64,000 nt of DNA from Archangium_A sp035910535 (GTDB lineage: Bacteria; Myxococcota; Myxococcia; Myxococcales; Myxococcaceae), in NCBI GenBank assembly GCA_035910535.1, contig JAMHXF010000030.1, positions 1-64,000 on the forward strand, in the 5' to 3' direction. Both the position numbers and the translations under genes were made by a program. Shown here in pieces: positions 46,577-56,027 of the stretch; positions within the stretch are counted from its first letter, which is position 1, and every line of letters begins with the position of its first letter. Below the pieces are notes generated by a model, which searched no databases, was not told the DNA's origin, and was given only the letters and a program-made list of their open reading frames with translations.

Positions 46577-47326
46577 ATGAAAATCACCTCGACGAGTCGC
46601 ACCAGCCTCCCCGCAGTTCCTCCCAGCCCCAAGAAGGAGCCGGCGGCGACCGCGGTGAAAGCGGGCGGCTGGGGTCGCTCGAGTTCGCCGAGCGAAAAGA
46701 AGGTGCTCGAGGGTGTCATCGACGAAGCCATTGGGCTGAAGAGCGGCGCCTCGTTCAACGTTCGCCTCGGTCACGCCAGGCAGGTCGCCAGCACGTTCGG
46801 TCAAGACAGCACGCGAGTCATCACCGAGCGCCTGGCTTCGAAGCTCCCCGCCGGAAGCCCTGAAGAGCGCGCGCGCATCTACCGCGCGGCGACGACGCTG
46901 GGGGCCAACTCGGCCGCGTTGACGGAGCGCATTCTGCGAGACGCCGTGAACTCAGGTGACGCGAAGCTCGCGCTGGAGTTGGTGCACGATGGCGCGAAGC
47001 TGAGCAAGAGCGACCGCACGAAGCTGGCGCCGCACATTCGCGGCGACGACGTGCTGCAGAGCGCCGATGGAACGAAAGACCTGACGCGCACGGCGATTTC
47101 AGTGCTCGCAGAGCAGCCCGCGCAGCTCGAGAAGTTCGCGCGCTCGGTGTCGTCACCGGCGGTGCTCTTCGTCGACGTGCTGGTCAACAAAGACAAAGCG
47201 CTCGCCGCCGTGCTCAAGCCGCTCGTGAAGCTGCTCACGCCGAAGGAGGCCGACGGTCTCGCGCGCCGTCACTTCGTGGTGACCGACCTCCGCGCTGACT
47301 TCCAGGCGCGCGCCGCACAAAAATGA
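46577..47326 (+). CDS. Signal-less helical protein with disordered N-terminus
   Basis: The 249-residue protein has no export signal. The first ~45 residues are Ser/Thr/Pro/Lys-rich (MKITSTSRTSLPAVPPSPKK). The rest is alpha-helical with repeats of the kind VITERLASKLPAGSPEERAR and LTERILRDAVNSGDAKLALELV, possibly an ARM/HEAT- or LRV-like stack. Family unknown. Its build (polar N-terminus then helical domain) resembles the candidate secreted proteins at 29437 and 38772. I chose ATG 46577; GTG 46535 and ATG 46568 are in frame upstream, and no good ribosome site distinguishes them. Confidence 0.65.
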   Translation: MKITSTSRTSLPAVPPSPKKEPAATAVKAGGWGRSSSPSEKKVLEGVIDEAIGLKSGASFNVRLGHARQVASTFGQDSTRVITERLASKLPAGSPEERARIYRAATTLGANSAALTERILRDAVNSGDAKLALELVHDGAKLSKSDRTKLAPHIRGDDVLQSADGTKDLTRTAISVLAEQPAQLEKFARSVSSPAVLFVDVLVNKDKALAAVLKPLVKLLTPKEADGLARRHFVVTDLRADFQARAAQK

Positions 47327-47372
47327 GCCGCGAAGGAGCGTTGAGTTCAAAGCTCCTTTAAGGTGCGGCGCC

Positions 47373-48512
47373 ATGCTGGTCGCCGTCGCCCTTACTGGCC
47401 TTCTCTTGAGCGCGCAGGACTCGACGCGCATCAAGAACCGACGCCTCGACAAGAATCAGACCGTCGCGGCCGCGATGTACGCCGCCGGCCTCGACGAGGG
47501 CACCGTCAATTCAGTGCACGGGGCGCTGGAGGCCGCGGAGTTCAACTTTCGCAAGGCGCGCCCCGGCGACCAGCTTCGCTTCGTGTTTCGTCACGGGCAG
47601 CTCGACGTGCTCGATTACCGTCGCAACCTGCTCACCGAGTGGCAGGTGCGCCGCGACGGCGATCGCTACATCGGCCGCAAACGTGAAATTGAACGTGAAC
47701 AGCGCGTCGACACCGTCGAGCTGACCGTCGAGTCGAACGTGTGGGACGCGGCCATCGCCGCTGGTGAGCACCCCAACATCGCCATCACGCTTTCTGACGT
47801 CTTCGCGTGGGACGTGGACTTCTACCGCGACGTGCAGAAGGGCGACCGCATGCGCGCCGTCGTCGAGAAGGTCATTCACAAAGGCCGCACGCTTGAATAC
47901 GGCCGCGTGTTGGCTGCTGAGTACGTCGGCAGGTCCGTCGGTACGAAGCGCTCGTTCCGCTACAAGATGCCAGACGGCGTCGAGACGTTCTTCACCGAAG
48001 ACGGCCTGTCGGCGCGCAAGACGTTCCTCAAGTCGCCGCTCAAGTACGCGCACGTGACCAGCGGCTTCGGGAGCCGCTTTCACCCGGTGCTCAACTACGT
48101 CGGCAATCACAACGGCGTCGACTACCACGCGCCCGTCGGTACTCCGGTGTGGGCGGTTTCTGATGGCACCGTCACCCGCGCCGGCTGGGACGAAGGCGGC
48201 GGCAACATCGTGTGCATCAAACACGTCATGAGCTTCGAGTCTTGCTACATGCACCTCTCGAAGATCCTCGTGAAGGTCGGCCAGCGCATCGCGCAGAAGA
48301 CCGTGCTCGCTGAGTCTGGCAACACCGGCAAATACACGACAGGGCCGCATCTGCACTTCGGGCTCAAGCGTGGCGGAAGCTGGTCGAACCCGCTGAACCA
48401 GAACTTCCCGCGCGCTGAACCGCTGCCCGGAGAGCTGCTCAACGACTTCAAAGAGAAGATCGCCGAGACCGCCGCGCGCCTCGCTGTGAAGCCAGTCGCC
48501 AGCGCGCAGTGA
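47373..48512 (+). CDS. M23 family peptidoglycan metallopeptidase
   Basis: The 379-residue protein has a short hydrophobic N-terminus (MLVAVALTGLLLSAQ), a LysM/OapA-like N-terminal region (TVAAAMYAAGLDEGTVNSV), and a C-terminal M23/LytM domain from about 225. It carries GFGSRFHPVLNYVGNHNGVDYHAPVGTPV (zinc ligands in HNGVDYH) and GPHLHFGLKRGG (HxH). All ligands of an active endopeptidase are present. It should cut peptidoglycan cross-links in the periplasm. TAAGGT ends 8 nt before the ATG and there is no Shine-Dalgarno sequence, so the mRNA may be leaderless. Confidence 0.92.
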   Translation: MLVAVALTGLLLSAQDSTRIKNRRLDKNQTVAAAMYAAGLDEGTVNSVHGALEAAEFNFRKARPGDQLRFVFRHGQLDVLDYRRNLLTEWQVRRDGDRYIGRKREIEREQRVDTVELTVESNVWDAAIAAGEHPNIAITLSDVFAWDVDFYRDVQKGDRMRAVVEKVIHKGRTLEYGRVLAAEYVGRSVGTKRSFRYKMPDGVETFFTEDGLSARKTFLKSPLKYAHVTSGFGSRFHPVLNYVGNHNGVDYHAPVGTPVWAVSDGTVTRAGWDEGGGNIVCIKHVMSFESCYMHLSKILVKVGQRIAQKTVLAESGNTGKYTTGPHLHFGLKRGGSWSNPLNQNFPRAEPLPGELLNDFKEKIAETAARLAVKPVASAQ

Positions 48513-48530
48513 CGTCACCTCGGGCGGGCT

Positions 48531-48852
48531 GTGGTTCGCCGCGTCGGTCTTGTTCTGTCGTGCCTGGGGAGCATCACCGCGCCGAGCGCACCCGGGCTCT
48601 CTCAAGCGCAACTCCTCTTGCGTGGCCGTCATCGCCGCCAGCTTGCATGTCGCATCACCTCTCGAGCTGTTGGTGCGCGCAGCGCCGAACGACTACCGCC
48701 GTCAGGCCCACGTCGACTCGAGCCATGTCACCGAGCATGTGCCGTTTCTGACCGCCGACACCGTGGTCACGCATCGGCCGCCGCGCCCACGCTGGTACGT
48801 GGACCCGCTCGCGTTTGCACAGCGCGCTCGGCAGCACCTCGCCTATCGTTGA
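48531..48852 (+). pseudogene. Possible frameshifted small gene
   Basis: The 390-nt gap between the M23 and glgP genes holds two successive reading-frame segments with coding-like composition. GTG 48531 opens with a signal-peptide-like VVRRVGLVLSCLGSITAPS. Around 48620 the protein-like frame moves by one base and continues VAVIAASLHVASPLELLVRAAPN to a stop at 48850-48852 (…FAQRARQHLAYR). GC-rich third positions persist across the second part. Either it is a decayed secreted protein or only the second frame (GTG 48622, 76 residues) is real. Family unknown. Confidence 0.35.
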
Positions 48853-48902
48853 AGTGGAACTTTGGGGTCGGTCCACGCGGTCGCGTGCACTAAACGCGGC
48901 GC

Positions 48903-51362
48903 ATGGCCTCTGACGCTCGTACCGGTTCTTCTCCCGAAGCACTCCGCCGCGCCTTCGTCGAACACGTCGAGTTCACCCGCGGCAAGAACTTCGATTCAGC
49001 CGGCGCGTGGGACCGCTACACGGCGCTCGCGTTGACGGTGCGGGATCGCCTCGCGCAGAGCTGGGTGAAGACCTCGCGCCGCTACTACCAGCACGACGTG
49101 AAGCGCGCGTACTACCTCTCGGCCGAGTACCTGCTCGGCCGCGCGCTCGGCAACAACCTCATCAACATGAACCTGTGGGAGCCCACGCGCGAAGCGCTGC
49201 GGCACCTCGGCGTCGATCTCACCACGCTGCTCGAAATGGAGCCCGACGCGGGCCTCGGCAACGGCGGCCTGGGGCGCCTCGCGGCGTGCTTCCTCGACTC
49301 GCTGGCGACGCTCGACATGCCGGCGGTGGGCTACGGCATTCGCTACGAGTTCGGCATCTTCACGCAGGAGATTCTGCGCGGGTACCAGGTCGAGCGCGCC
49401 GACGAGTGGCTCAAGTTCGGCAACCCGTGGGAGATGGTTCGCCCTGATCGAATGGTGCCGGTGCGCTTCTACGGTCACGTCGAGCAGACGCAGTTGCCCG
49501 ACGGCCGCATGGCTTCGCAGTGGGTCGGCGGAAAGACGGTCATGGGCGTACCGTGGGACACGCCGATCGCCGGCTTCGGCGCGAAGACGGTGAACACCCT
49601 GCGTTTGTGGCAGGCGCGCGCGTCCGCAGAGTTCGACTTCGCGCTGTTCAACGACGGCGACTACGAGCGCAGCGTCGTCGAGAAGAACGACTCAGAGGTC
49701 ATTTCGAAGGTGCTGTACCCGAATGATCAGAACCAGGCCGGCAAGGAGCTGCGGCTCAAGCAGGAGTACTTCTTCGTCGCCTGCTCCATCGCCGACATCA
49801 TGCGGCGCTACCTGAAGACCCACACCGACTTCGTGCAGTTCCCCACGAAGGTGGCGATTCAGTTGAACGACACGCACCCCGCCATCGCCATTGCCGAGTT
49901 GATGCGCGTGTTCGTCGACGAGAAGAAGTTGCCGTGGGACGAAGCGTGGAGCCTCACCGCCGCGACGTTCGGCTACACGAACCACACGCTGCTGCCCGAA
50001 GCGCTCGAGAAGTGGCCGGTGACGCTGTTCGAGCGCCTGCTGCCGCGACACCTGCAGATCATCTACGAAATCAACGCGCGCTTTCTGCGCACGGTGCAGA
50101 TCCGCTGGCCGTTCGACACCGAGCGCGTGCAGCGCATGTCGCTCATCGAAGAGGGCCGCGAAAAGCAGGTGCGCATGGCGTACCTGGCGACCGTCGGCAG
50201 TCACTCCGTCAACGGCGTGGCCGCGCTGCACAGCAAGCTGCTCAAAGAAGACGTGCTCGACGACTTCGCCGAAATGTACCCCGAGCGCTTCAACAACAAG
50301 ACGAACGGCGTGACGCCGCGGCGCTGGTTGTTGGCGTGCAACCCCCGGCTCTCGAAGCTCATCACCGAGGCCATTGGTGACGGCTGGGCGAAGAACCTCG
50401 ACCGGCTCTCGGAGCTCGAGAAGTTCGCCGACGACGCGCAGTTCGTTCGCCAGTTCAAAGACGCGAAGCTGGCGAACAAGGTCGACCTCGCGACGCACCT
50501 GCGCGACGTGATGTGGACGTCGCTCGACGCCGGCGCGATCTTCGACGTGCAGATCAAACGCTTGCACGAATACAAACGGCAGCTGCTCAACGCGCTGCAC
50601 ATCGTCCACCTGTGGACGAAGGCGCGCAACGACCCGAAGTCGCTCATTCACCCGCGCGCGTTCCTCTTCGGCGCGAAGGCCGCGCCGGGGTACCGCACGG
50701 CGAAGCTCATCATTCGGCTCATCAACGGCATCGGCGAGGTGGTGAACAGCGACGCGGCGCGCACCGGGCTGCGCGTGAACTTCATTCCCAACTACCGGGT
50801 GTCGCTGGCTGAACGCATCATTCCCGCAGCCGACGTGTCGGAGCAGATCAGCACCGCCGGCATGGAAGCCTCGGGCACCGGCAACATGAAGTTCGCGATG
50901 AACGGCGCGCTCACCGTCGGCACGCTCGACGGCGCGAACATCGAAATTCGCGACGCAGTGGGAAATGAGAACTTCTTCCTCTTCGGGCAGACCGCCGAAG
51001 AGGTCACCGCGACGTGGAACCGTGGCTACACCGGCCGCGAAATCTACGAGACCAACGCCGACGTGAGAGAAGTGCTCGACCTCGTGGCGTCGGGCTTCTT
51101 CTCGCCTGAAGACAAGGCTCTCTTCCGCCCGCTGGTCGACTCGCTCATCAACGAAGACCGCTACCTCGTGCTCGCCGACTTCGACGCGTACGTGAAGGCG
51201 CAGGCCGCAATGGCGACGAAGTACGTCGACGAGAAAGCGTGGTGGCGCTCGAGCATCATCAACGTGGCGCGCATGGGCTTCTTCTCGTCTGACCGCACCA
51301 TCAAGGAATACGCGAAGGACATCTGGGGCATCTCGTCGACGCCGCCAGGGGCCGACGAGTAG
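48903..51362 (+). CDS. glgP: Glycogen phosphorylase
   Basis: The 819-residue enzyme releases glucose-1-phosphate from glycogen. It has the usual length and motifs: YYLSAEYLLGRALGNNLIN, EPDAGLGNGGLGRLAACF, VQLNDTHPAIAIAELMR, FNNKTNGVTPRRWL and the pyridoxal phosphate site EASGTGNMKFAMNGALTVG with Lys663. No other glycogen genes are in the window. A TAAACG hexamer ends 6 nt before the ATG and no Shine-Dalgarno sequence is seen. Confidence 0.97.
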   Translation: MASDARTGSSPEALRRAFVEHVEFTRGKNFDSAGAWDRYTALALTVRDRLAQSWVKTSRRYYQHDVKRAYYLSAEYLLGRALGNNLINMNLWEPTREALRHLGVDLTTLLEMEPDAGLGNGGLGRLAACFLDSLATLDMPAVGYGIRYEFGIFTQEILRGYQVERADEWLKFGNPWEMVRPDRMVPVRFYGHVEQTQLPDGRMASQWVGGKTVMGVPWDTPIAGFGAKTVNTLRLWQARASAEFDFALFNDGDYERSVVEKNDSEVISKVLYPNDQNQAGKELRLKQEYFFVACSIADIMRRYLKTHTDFVQFPTKVAIQLNDTHPAIAIAELMRVFVDEKKLPWDEAWSLTAATFGYTNHTLLPEALEKWPVTLFERLLPRHLQIIYEINARFLRTVQIRWPFDTERVQRMSLIEEGREKQVRMAYLATVGSHSVNGVAALHSKLLKEDVLDDFAEMYPERFNNKTNGVTPRRWLLACNPRLSKLITEAIGDGWAKNLDRLSELEKFADDAQFVRQFKDAKLANKVDLATHLRDVMWTSLDAGAIFDVQIKRLHEYKRQLLNALHIVHLWTKARNDPKSLIHPRAFLFGAKAAPGYRTAKLIIRLINGIGEVVNSDAARTGLRVNFIPNYRVSLAERIIPAADVSEQISTAGMEASGTGNMKFAMNGALTVGTLDGANIEIRDAVGNENFFLFGQTAEEVTATWNRGYTGREIYETNADVREVLDLVASGFFSPEDKALFRPLVDSLINEDRYLVLADFDAYVKAQAAMATKYVDEKAWWRSSIINVARMGFFSSDRTIKEYAKDIWGISSTPPGADE

Positions 51363-52583
51363 TCACTCGAAGACGAGCCAGCCGAAGCGCGGCAACGCGT
51401 GGAAGTCACCGACGAAGAGGGGCGAGAACGACTGCCCCTCGATGTTGGTGCGCCGCGCGATGTGCTCGAGGCGGTACGCGTTGAAGCGCCAGCGCTCGCC
51501 TTTCTGCGGCGGCAGGTGCGGCACTGCGGTGAGCTTCGCGATGGGGATCTGCATCTCGGCGGTCCAGTACTCGTCGGTGTCGCTGTCGTCGTCGAGCGTT
51601 CCCTTGATGAAGACGGCGCTCTTCATGCCTGACTCCCACTTCATGGCTTCGGCGAGATCGCTGCGACGGGCGACGAAGCTCGCGTCGAAGTTCACGTTGT
51701 GCGGCGAGACCTGCAGCTCGTTGTACGTGCGGCCGTCAGCGTCGGCGTCGATGAAAACTTCGACCACGTCTTCGTTGTAGATGGCGTCGTCTTTGTTGCG
51801 CAGCGAGCCCCAGACGTCGGGGTCTTCTGCGCGAAACGCCACGTAGAGGTTCTCGTCGTCCCACACCATGCGGAAGGTCGTCTTCCGCGTGATGGGGCCA
51901 CCGTCGAAGCTGCGCGTCAGCGGCACTTCTTTCGCGCTCGCCCACACCGCGTCGTCGAGCTTGCCGTCGATGACGGGCGCTTTGGTGGCGCGCGCCATCG
52001 GGTACTCGGGCAGCGGCTGCGCGGTGGGGCCTTCGATCTTCGGGCCCAGCACACGACCATCGGTGTCAGCGAGCGCCGCCGTGTCAATGGGCAGCCGCCC
52101 GGAGTCGTTCCAGAAGCCAATGTGGAGCCGCAACGTGCCGTTGAAATTGGGCATCTGAAAAGCGTGCACGTCTTCGATGACCTTGCCTTGCGGCCACGTA
52201 CCGAGCGGAGCGGCGCCCTGCTGAAGCTCGTGGTCGAGGTTGCCCACCTGCTGCCGCGTCGACTCGTCGACCACGTGCAGAAAGAAGCGCCACGGCCCGC
52301 CGGTGACGGCTTTGTCGGCGCGGAAGTAGTGGCGCAGTTGCACCTGTTGGCCGGGCTGCGGCTTCGCGGGCTCCACGATGCTGCCCAGGTATGTCACCGC
52401 ACCTCCTGCCCACGTCGCGCCGCTGGTGTGGGTGAGGTTCGCTGGCGCCGCGTCGAGAGCGCGAAGCTGGTTCGACACGGGCGCCGGGGCGCGCTGCGGG
52501 TTCGACTTCGGCCGGGGCCCCGCTTGTTCGTCACGACAGCTGGCTCCGAGAATCACCACGCACAGAAGGGCATTGAGACGCAT
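51363..52583 (-). CDS. Lipoprotein with CBM9-like domain
   Basis: The 406-residue protein has a lipoprotein signal (MRLNALLCVVILGASC, Cys16), a beta-rich middle domain, and a C-terminal domain of the carbohydrate-binding family 9 type: PVIDGKLDDAVWASAKEVPL, WDDENLYVAFRAEDPDVWG, VVEVFIDADADGRTYNELQVSP. Such domains bind sugars or act in heme/cytochrome-linked proteins. It sits tail-to-tail with glgP; a functional link is unproven. TAGTCT ends 10 nt before the ATG on the minus strand. Confidence 0.85.
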   Translation of the reverse strand: MRLNALLCVVILGASCRDEQAGPRPKSNPQRAPAPVSNQLRALDAAPANLTHTSGATWAGGAVTYLGSIVEPAKPQPGQQVQLRHYFRADKAVTGGPWRFFLHVVDESTRQQVGNLDHELQQGAAPLGTWPQGKVIEDVHAFQMPNFNGTLRLHIGFWNDSGRLPIDTAALADTDGRVLGPKIEGPTAQPLPEYPMARATKAPVIDGKLDDAVWASAKEVPLTRSFDGGPITRKTTFRMVWDDENLYVAFRAEDPDVWGSLRNKDDAIYNEDVVEVFIDADADGRTYNELQVSPHNVNFDASFVARRSDLAEAMKWESGMKSAVFIKGTLDDDSDTDEYWTAEMQIPIAKLTAVPHLPPQKGERWRFNAYRLEHIARRTNIEGQSFSPLFVGDFHALPRFGWLVFE

Positions 52584-52692
52584 CGCGGCGCGGAGACTAT
52601 GCGTTCTCGCAACGCGGACTCTTCGAGAAGTGAGCCATGGTGATTTCGCGTGGTTAGCGACGGCATCAACCCTGCTTTGTCGACGGCGCGCC

Positions 52693-53565
52693 ATGCTCAT
52701 CGACATCATCTGGAACCACGAAACGACGCGCGTTGACCTCGCTGACGGCACGCTGACCGTCGGAGGCAGCCTGAAGGATCACATTCGCCTCGACGGGTTG
52801 CCGCACGCCCTGCTCTCGCTGACGTCGGCGGGCCAGCAGTTGAGCGTCACGGCGCAGCGCTCGGTGCGCATCGGTGCATCACTCTTTCCTGCGCGCATTC
52901 CGCGGCTCGTGGTGGCCGACGAAGAGCTCAAGCTCCCCAACGACGTCATCATTCGCCGGGTGCTCGACGTGAAGCTGCGCGAGTCACGAAAGAGCATCGA
53001 CACCGCCTTCGTTGCCGGGCAACTGTTGAGCGGCGCCGCCGTCGACGTTCAAGATACGCGGGCTGCGTCATTCACCTGCGTCACCGGGTTGGACCAGGGT
53101 CGCGTGTTCCCCATTCCATTCGAAGACAACCTCATCGGCCGCGCCGACGACGCCGTCATTCGCATTCGGGATCGCGCGGTGAGCCGTCAGCAGGCGAAGT
53201 TGATGAAGCGCGGCAAGGCCTTCTTTCTCGAGACCGTGCCGTCGTCGATGAATGGCGTGTACGTGAACGGTCGACTGCTCAAGAAGCCGCTGGAGCTCAA
53301 GACCGGCGACACCGTCGAGCTGGGTCAGACCGTGCTGCGCTTCGACTCATCTGAACGTGCGCCCCAGGAAATGACGGCTGTCGCGCCTTCTGCTCCGCCA
53401 GAGCCCGTCGTCACGCCGGCCGTCGCCGAGCTGCCTCCGTTGGTCGAAGCCCTCGAGCCCACCGCGCAGCCACGCACCTTCGGCATCGAGCTGCTGATGA
53501 TGGGCGCTGGCGTCGGGCTCACGCTGTTGGGCATGGGCATCGCGGCGATGATGCTGCGCTCGTGA
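52693..53565 (+). CDS. FHA-domain membrane protein
   Basis: The 290-residue protein has an N-terminal beta region (about 1-95), a canonical FHA domain at about 125-220 (DNLIGRADDAVIRIRDRAVSRQQAKL, here GRADDAVIRIRDRAVSRQQA, then NGVYVNGRLLKKPLELKTGD) that binds phosphothreonine, a Pro-rich linker, and one C-terminal membrane helix (LLMMGAGVGLTLLGMGIAAM). It probably reads Ser/Thr kinase signals at the inner membrane. The ATG at 52693 is the first start that gives the natural N-terminus; the frame stays open upstream but looks non-coding. It converges with bamA three bases away. Confidence 0.88.
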   Translation: MLIDIIWNHETTRVDLADGTLTVGGSLKDHIRLDGLPHALLSLTSAGQQLSVTAQRSVRIGASLFPARIPRLVVADEELKLPNDVIIRRVLDVKLRESRKSIDTAFVAGQLLSGAAVDVQDTRAASFTCVTGLDQGRVFPIPFEDNLIGRADDAVIRIRDRAVSRQQAKLMKRGKAFFLETVPSSMNGVYVNGRLLKKPLELKTGDTVELGQTVLRFDSSERAPQEMTAVAPSAPPEPVVTPAVAELPPLVEALEPTAQPRTFGIELLMMGAGVGLTLLGMGIAAMMLRS

Positions 53566-53568
53566 CGC

Positions 53569-55962
53569 TCAGAACGAGTTGCCGATGTTGAACTCGAACT
53601 GAATCGGCTGGTCTCCTGCACGACGCGTCAGTGGAATGCCCCACTCGAAGCGCAGCGGGCCGATGGGCGAGAACCAGCGCACACCGAAGCCGACCGAGTA
53701 CAACAAGCCGAGCGGCGTCACCTGAGGGTTGCCCGGGTCTTGTTGGAAGAAGCCCACGTCGCGGCCGAAGGCGTTGCCGGCGTCGAAGAAGATGACGCCA
53801 CGAATGCCGACCTTCTCGATGAGCGGAATCTCGAGCTCAGCGTTGAAGATGAACTGCTTGTTGCCACCGACGCGCAGCGCCGACACCGGAGAGTCAGGCG
53901 CGAGCGCGCCGTACACCAGCTCTTGCGGCGCGACCTGGCGCAGCGGGTAGCCGCGAATGGTGTTGATGCCACCGAGGAAATAGAGCTCGCTGACCGGCAA
54001 CCGACGGCCGTCTTGCGGCGACGGGTAGTGCTCCTGCAGGTAGCCGATCTGCGCGTTCATCTTGAACACGGAGCCGAACGGCAGCGGGAAGTACACGCGC
54101 TGGTACGCCGTGAAGCGGTTGAAGTTGTATTGCTCCTCGGGCTTGAACGGGTTGAGGAAGAACGGCGACGTCTCGACTGACGCGAACGACAGCCAGCCCT
54201 GCGACGGGAAGAGGCGGTTGTTTCGCTTGTCCCACGTCCACGACAGCCGCACCGCGCTGGTGACGCCGCTGCGGAACTGGCCGGCCAACACCGCGCCCGT
54301 GGCCTGGCTGCCGACGGTCACGTTCACGCGCTCGAAGGTGTAGCCCACGTTCAAGCTCATCTCGTCCTGCACGAGGTAGTAGCCGAGGCTCGCCGTGCCG
54401 CCGAAGGCGTCGCGAACGAAGCCGAAGTAGTCGAGCTGCGTGCGGTACGCGTCGACCGAGAAGATGAAGTTCGTGTCGAGGAAGTACGGGTCGAAGTAGC
54501 TGAGCTGGAAGAACTGACGAAGCGCCGAAATCTGTGCGCTGGCAGAGACCGACTGGCCCCACCCGAGGAAGTTCTGCTGCGCGATCTGCGCCGTGAAGAT
54601 GAACGACTCGACGTTCGAGAAGCCCAGGCCCACCTGGAACGTACCGGTCGACTTCTCTTTCACCTCGACCTGCACCACGACGTGCTCACCGTCTGAGCCG
54701 GGCTTGTGCGTGACCTCGACGCTCTCGAAGAAGCCCAACGCCGTGGCCTTCTCTTTCGAGCGGCGCATGCCGGTGCCGTTGAAGAGCTCGCCTTCGTACA
54801 CACGCAGCTGGCGTCGAATGACTTTGTCGCGCGTCTTGGTGTTGCCGACGATGTCGATGCGCTCGATGTAGACCTTGGGCCCCTTCTGGACGTCGAAGGT
54901 CAGGTCGATGGTCTTCGCCTCCGCGTTGACCGCGGTGACGGGCGTGATGTTCGCGTAGGCGTGCCCCGAGTCGTAATAGACGTCGGTGATGGCCTGAATG
55001 TCTTTGGCGAGCAGAGAACGATTGAAGGTCGTGTTCTCTTTGCTGCTCATCAACTTGTGGAGCAGCTCCTTGCTGACGAGCAGGTCACCCGAGAAGTCGA
55101 GCTTGCCGACGTTGAACGTCTCGCCCTCTTCGATGCGAATGGTGATGGTGATGAAGCGCTTGTCAGGCGAGAGCGTGACGATGGGCTTGTCGACGCGCAC
55201 GTTGATGAAGCCGCGGTCGAAGTACGCCATCTGAATGATCTGCAGGTCGCGCTGAAAGAGCTCTTCACGGTACGTGCCCTGGCTGGTGAGGAACGAGAGG
55301 TAGCCGCCCTCCTGCGTCCCCATCACCGACTTCAGCTCGTCCTGAGGCACCTTCTGCACGCCGAGGAAGATGATCTCCTTCACCATCACCTTGGCGTGCT
55401 CGGCGATCACGAACACGAGGTCGACTTCTTTGCCCTCGGCGTCGATGGGCCGAACTTCGTGCTTCACCTCAGCGAGGAAGAAGCCCTTCTCGACGTACTT
55501 ATCGAGGATCTTCTTCTCGTTACGCTTGGCCGCCGACACGTCGAGAATCGTGAAGGCCTTGATGTCGATGAGATCTTTGAAGTCGTCCTTCGAGAGCTCG
55601 TCGTTGCCCGAGAGCTGCACCGAACGCACCGTCGGCTTCTCGGTGACGCGCACCACGTAGGCCACGCCAGCAGGCGTGCGCTGCACCAACAACTGCACGT
55701 CGTTGAAGTACTTGAGCGCCCACAACGCGCGGAGGTCGTCGCTGGTGCGCGAGCCGTCGAAGAGATCTCCGACCTTCTGCTTGAGCGCACGCGCGATGGC
55801 GGGCGCTTCGACACGGCGGTTCCCTTCGACACGGATCTCGGTGATGCGGTCCGACTCGTCGCGCGCGGGGGCGTCGTTCAGCAGCTGCGCGCGGGCCGTC
55901 AGCGGGGCCGTCAGCGCGGCCACACACAGGCAAGTCAGCATGAAGAAGAGGCGCGAAATCAC
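53569..55962 (-). CDS. bamA: Outer-membrane protein assembly factor BamA
   Basis: The 797-residue protein has a signal peptide (MISRLFFMLTCLCVAALTAPLTARA), five POTRA domains (about 40-420; RITEIRVEGNRRVEAPAIARAL opens the first, in parts IRVEGNRRVEAPA) and a C-terminal 16-strand barrel with the substrate-insertion motif region VSPIGPLRFEWGIPL-like (FSPIGPLRFEWGIPL) and terminal Phe (FNIGNSF). It inserts barrel proteins into the outer membrane. The start is GTG 55962. It is followed on the same strand, downstream of lolD and the FtsX-type gene, as part of an envelope-biogenesis series. Confidence 0.96.
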   Translation of the reverse strand: MISRLFFMLTCLCVAALTAPLTARAQLLNDAPARDESDRITEIRVEGNRRVEAPAIARALKQKVGDLFDGSRTSDDLRALWALKYFNDVQLLVQRTPAGVAYVVRVTEKPTVRSVQLSGNDELSKDDFKDLIDIKAFTILDVSAAKRNEKKILDKYVEKGFFLAEVKHEVRPIDAEGKEVDLVFVIAEHAKVMVKEIIFLGVQKVPQDELKSVMGTQEGGYLSFLTSQGTYREELFQRDLQIIQMAYFDRGFINVRVDKPIVTLSPDKRFITITIRIEEGETFNVGKLDFSGDLLVSKELLHKLMSSKENTTFNRSLLAKDIQAITDVYYDSGHAYANITPVTAVNAEAKTIDLTFDVQKGPKVYIERIDIVGNTKTRDKVIRRQLRVYEGELFNGTGMRRSKEKATALGFFESVEVTHKPGSDGEHVVVQVEVKEKSTGTFQVGLGFSNVESFIFTAQIAQQNFLGWGQSVSASAQISALRQFFQLSYFDPYFLDTNFIFSVDAYRTQLDYFGFVRDAFGGTASLGYYLVQDEMSLNVGYTFERVNVTVGSQATGAVLAGQFRSGVTSAVRLSWTWDKRNNRLFPSQGWLSFASVETSPFFLNPFKPEEQYNFNRFTAYQRVYFPLPFGSVFKMNAQIGYLQEHYPSPQDGRRLPVSELYFLGGINTIRGYPLRQVAPQELVYGALAPDSPVSALRVGGNKQFIFNAELEIPLIEKVGIRGVIFFDAGNAFGRDVGFFQQDPGNPQVTPLGLLYSVGFGVRWFSPIGPLRFEWGIPLTRRAGDQPIQFEFNIGNSF

Positions 55963-56027
55963 GGCGAAGGGCGGCGCACGTATAAGTACGAAGCCGCACG
56001 CAATACGAGGGAAAACGCCGAACGATT

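Noticed and set aside
48513..48902. Intrinsic terminator between M23 and glgP
   Set aside because: No stem followed by a T-run could be found in the gap.
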